Assembly: GCA_963521545.1 (NCBI GenBank) | Contig: CAUQVP010000090.1 | Span: 1 to 7,245, forward strand | Direction: 5' to 3' | DNA from: JABCPE02 sp963521545 | GTDB lineage: Bacteria > Bacteroidota > Bacteroidia > Flavobacteriales > Weeksellaceae | DNA: 7,245 nt | Part shown: in pieces, positions 6,937 through 7,245 of the stretch | Position numbering within the stretch: position 1 is the stretch's first letter | How the letters are laid out: each line of letters starts with the position of its first letter | Made by a program: the position numbers and the translations under genes | Notes under the pieces: generated by a model | Seen by the model: only the letters and a program-made list of their open reading frames with translations | What the model was told of the DNA's origin: nothing | Databases searched by the model: none

Positions 6937-6963
6937 AAAAAAAACTCAGTTTTATGGACTGAG
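6937..6963 (-). terminator. Intrinsic terminator of the mechanosensitive channel gene
   Basis: Reading the minus strand, CTCAGT (6963-6958) pairs perfectly with ACTGAG (6950-6945) across a seven-base loop CCATAAA, followed at once by eight T (6944-6937). An A-run upstream of the stem can extend pairing into the T-run past one unpaired C. It starts three bases after the channel gene's stop codon. This is a textbook Rho-independent terminator and isolates polA from the upstream gene. Confidence 0.85.
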
Positions 6964-6966
6964 GTT

Positions 6967-7245
6967 TTATTTTAGTGTCATCTGCATCACTTCCAAATCA
7001 AATTCGGCAGCGGCAGTGAGAATATGGTCAAAAATATCCGCCTGTATCTGCTCGTAATCTGCCATTCCAGATTTATTAGCGAAACAGTAGATTTCCAGCG
7101 GCATTCCCTCTGGGCTGATTTCCATCTGGCGCACCAAGAGCAAATCGTTCTGGGAAATGTTCGGATTATTTTTCAGATAATTCAGCGTGTATGTCCTAAA
7201 AACACCGATGTTGGTAAGCTGTTTTCCATTGATTACCCGCTGTCC
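6967..7245 (-). CDS. MscS-family mechanosensitive ion channel, YbdG-like (C-terminal 92 residues only)
   Basis: Only the last 92 residues and the TAA stop (6969-6967) lie in the window; the gene enters from the right edge. The frame is open through the edge codon. The piece contains LTNIGVFRTYTLNYLKNNP, then LLVRQM, PEGMPLEIYCFANKS and YEQIQADIFDHIL, ending EFDLEVMQMTLK. From memory, this closely follows the C-terminal cytoplasmic domain of E. coli YbdG and related long MscS-type channels. These open under membrane tension to release solutes during osmotic downshock. The pore helices are outside the window and cannot be checked. A strong terminator follows directly, so this is the last gene of its unit and is not co-transcribed with polA by default. 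Assignment to the MscS superfamily is firm; the exact subfamily rests on recalled similarity. Confidence 0.85.
   Translation of the reverse strand, partial: GQRVINGKQLTNIGVFRTYTLNYLKNNPNISQNDLLLVRQMEISPEGMPLEIYCFANKSGMADYEQIQADIFDHILTAAAEFDLEVMQMTLK

Noticed and set aside
6937..6963. Reading the channel-gene terminator as bidirectional
   Set aside because: On the plus strand the stem is followed by GTTTTATTTTAG, a poor interrupted T-run, and no plus-strand gene approaches it.
6829..6966. Possible small gene or RNA between polA and the channel gene
   Set aside because: Once the terminator (6937-6963) and the polA -7 box are removed, the remaining roughly 95 bases are AT-rich with no start-to-stop frame of note and no stable structure that I can see.
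1..7245. CRISPR array, tRNA/rRNA, insertion sequence, att site, toxin-antitoxin or defence system
   Set aside because: I saw no spaced direct repeats, no tRNA-like cloverleaf, no terminal inverted repeats or transposase, and no nuclease or defence-type domains apart from PolA's own. All space is taken by ordinary chromosomal genes.

Overview
The window looks like ordinary chromosome from a Flavobacteriales bacterium (Bacteroidota), probably of the Chryseobacterium/Riemerella (Weeksellaceae) type. The genus is a guess from protein style and was not tested. The evidence is AT-rich DNA, no Shine-Dalgarno sequences ahead of the starts, Bacteroidota-type promoter elements (TTTG, about 19 bases, TANNTTTG), and a DNA polymerase I of Bacteroidota type. 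Every gene I can support lies on the minus strand, so transcription runs from high to low coordinates.

Layout in the direction of transcription: (1) 7245-6967 is the last 92 residues of a YbdG-like MscS-family mechanosensitive channel, followed by a clear intrinsic terminator. (2) 6828-3997 is a complete polA encoding 943 residues with intact 5'-nuclease, 3'-5' proofreading exonuclease and polymerase domains. A perfect TANNTTTG box sits only four bases before its start codon. (3) 3937-3227 is a secreted SIMPL-domain (DUF541) protein with its own well-matched promoter and an intrinsic terminator. (4) 3159-1 is a tight three-gene cluster: a GT2 glycosyltransferase, a diverged GT-B-like glycosyltransferase with a GTG start seven bases after the GT2 stop, and an NhaC-family Na+/H+ antiporter whose start codon overlaps the previous stop by one base. 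The antiporter runs off the left edge.

The genes fall into separate units: osmotic safety valve, DNA repair/replication polymerase, envelope protein of unknown role, and a glycosyltransferase pair co-expressed with an antiporter. The two glycosyltransferases probably act on a shared surface or envelope glycan. The antiporter link is one of transcription and not proof of shared function. No intergenic gap exceeds 140 bases.

I found no RNA gene, mobile element, CRISPR array or clearly new system. The observations most worth checking are a beta-clamp-type QLDLF motif (with a weaker second copy) in the PolA interdomain linker, a probably leaderless polA mRNA, and an A7 tract at the end of the GT2 gene where a one-base slip would fuse the two glycosyltransferases.
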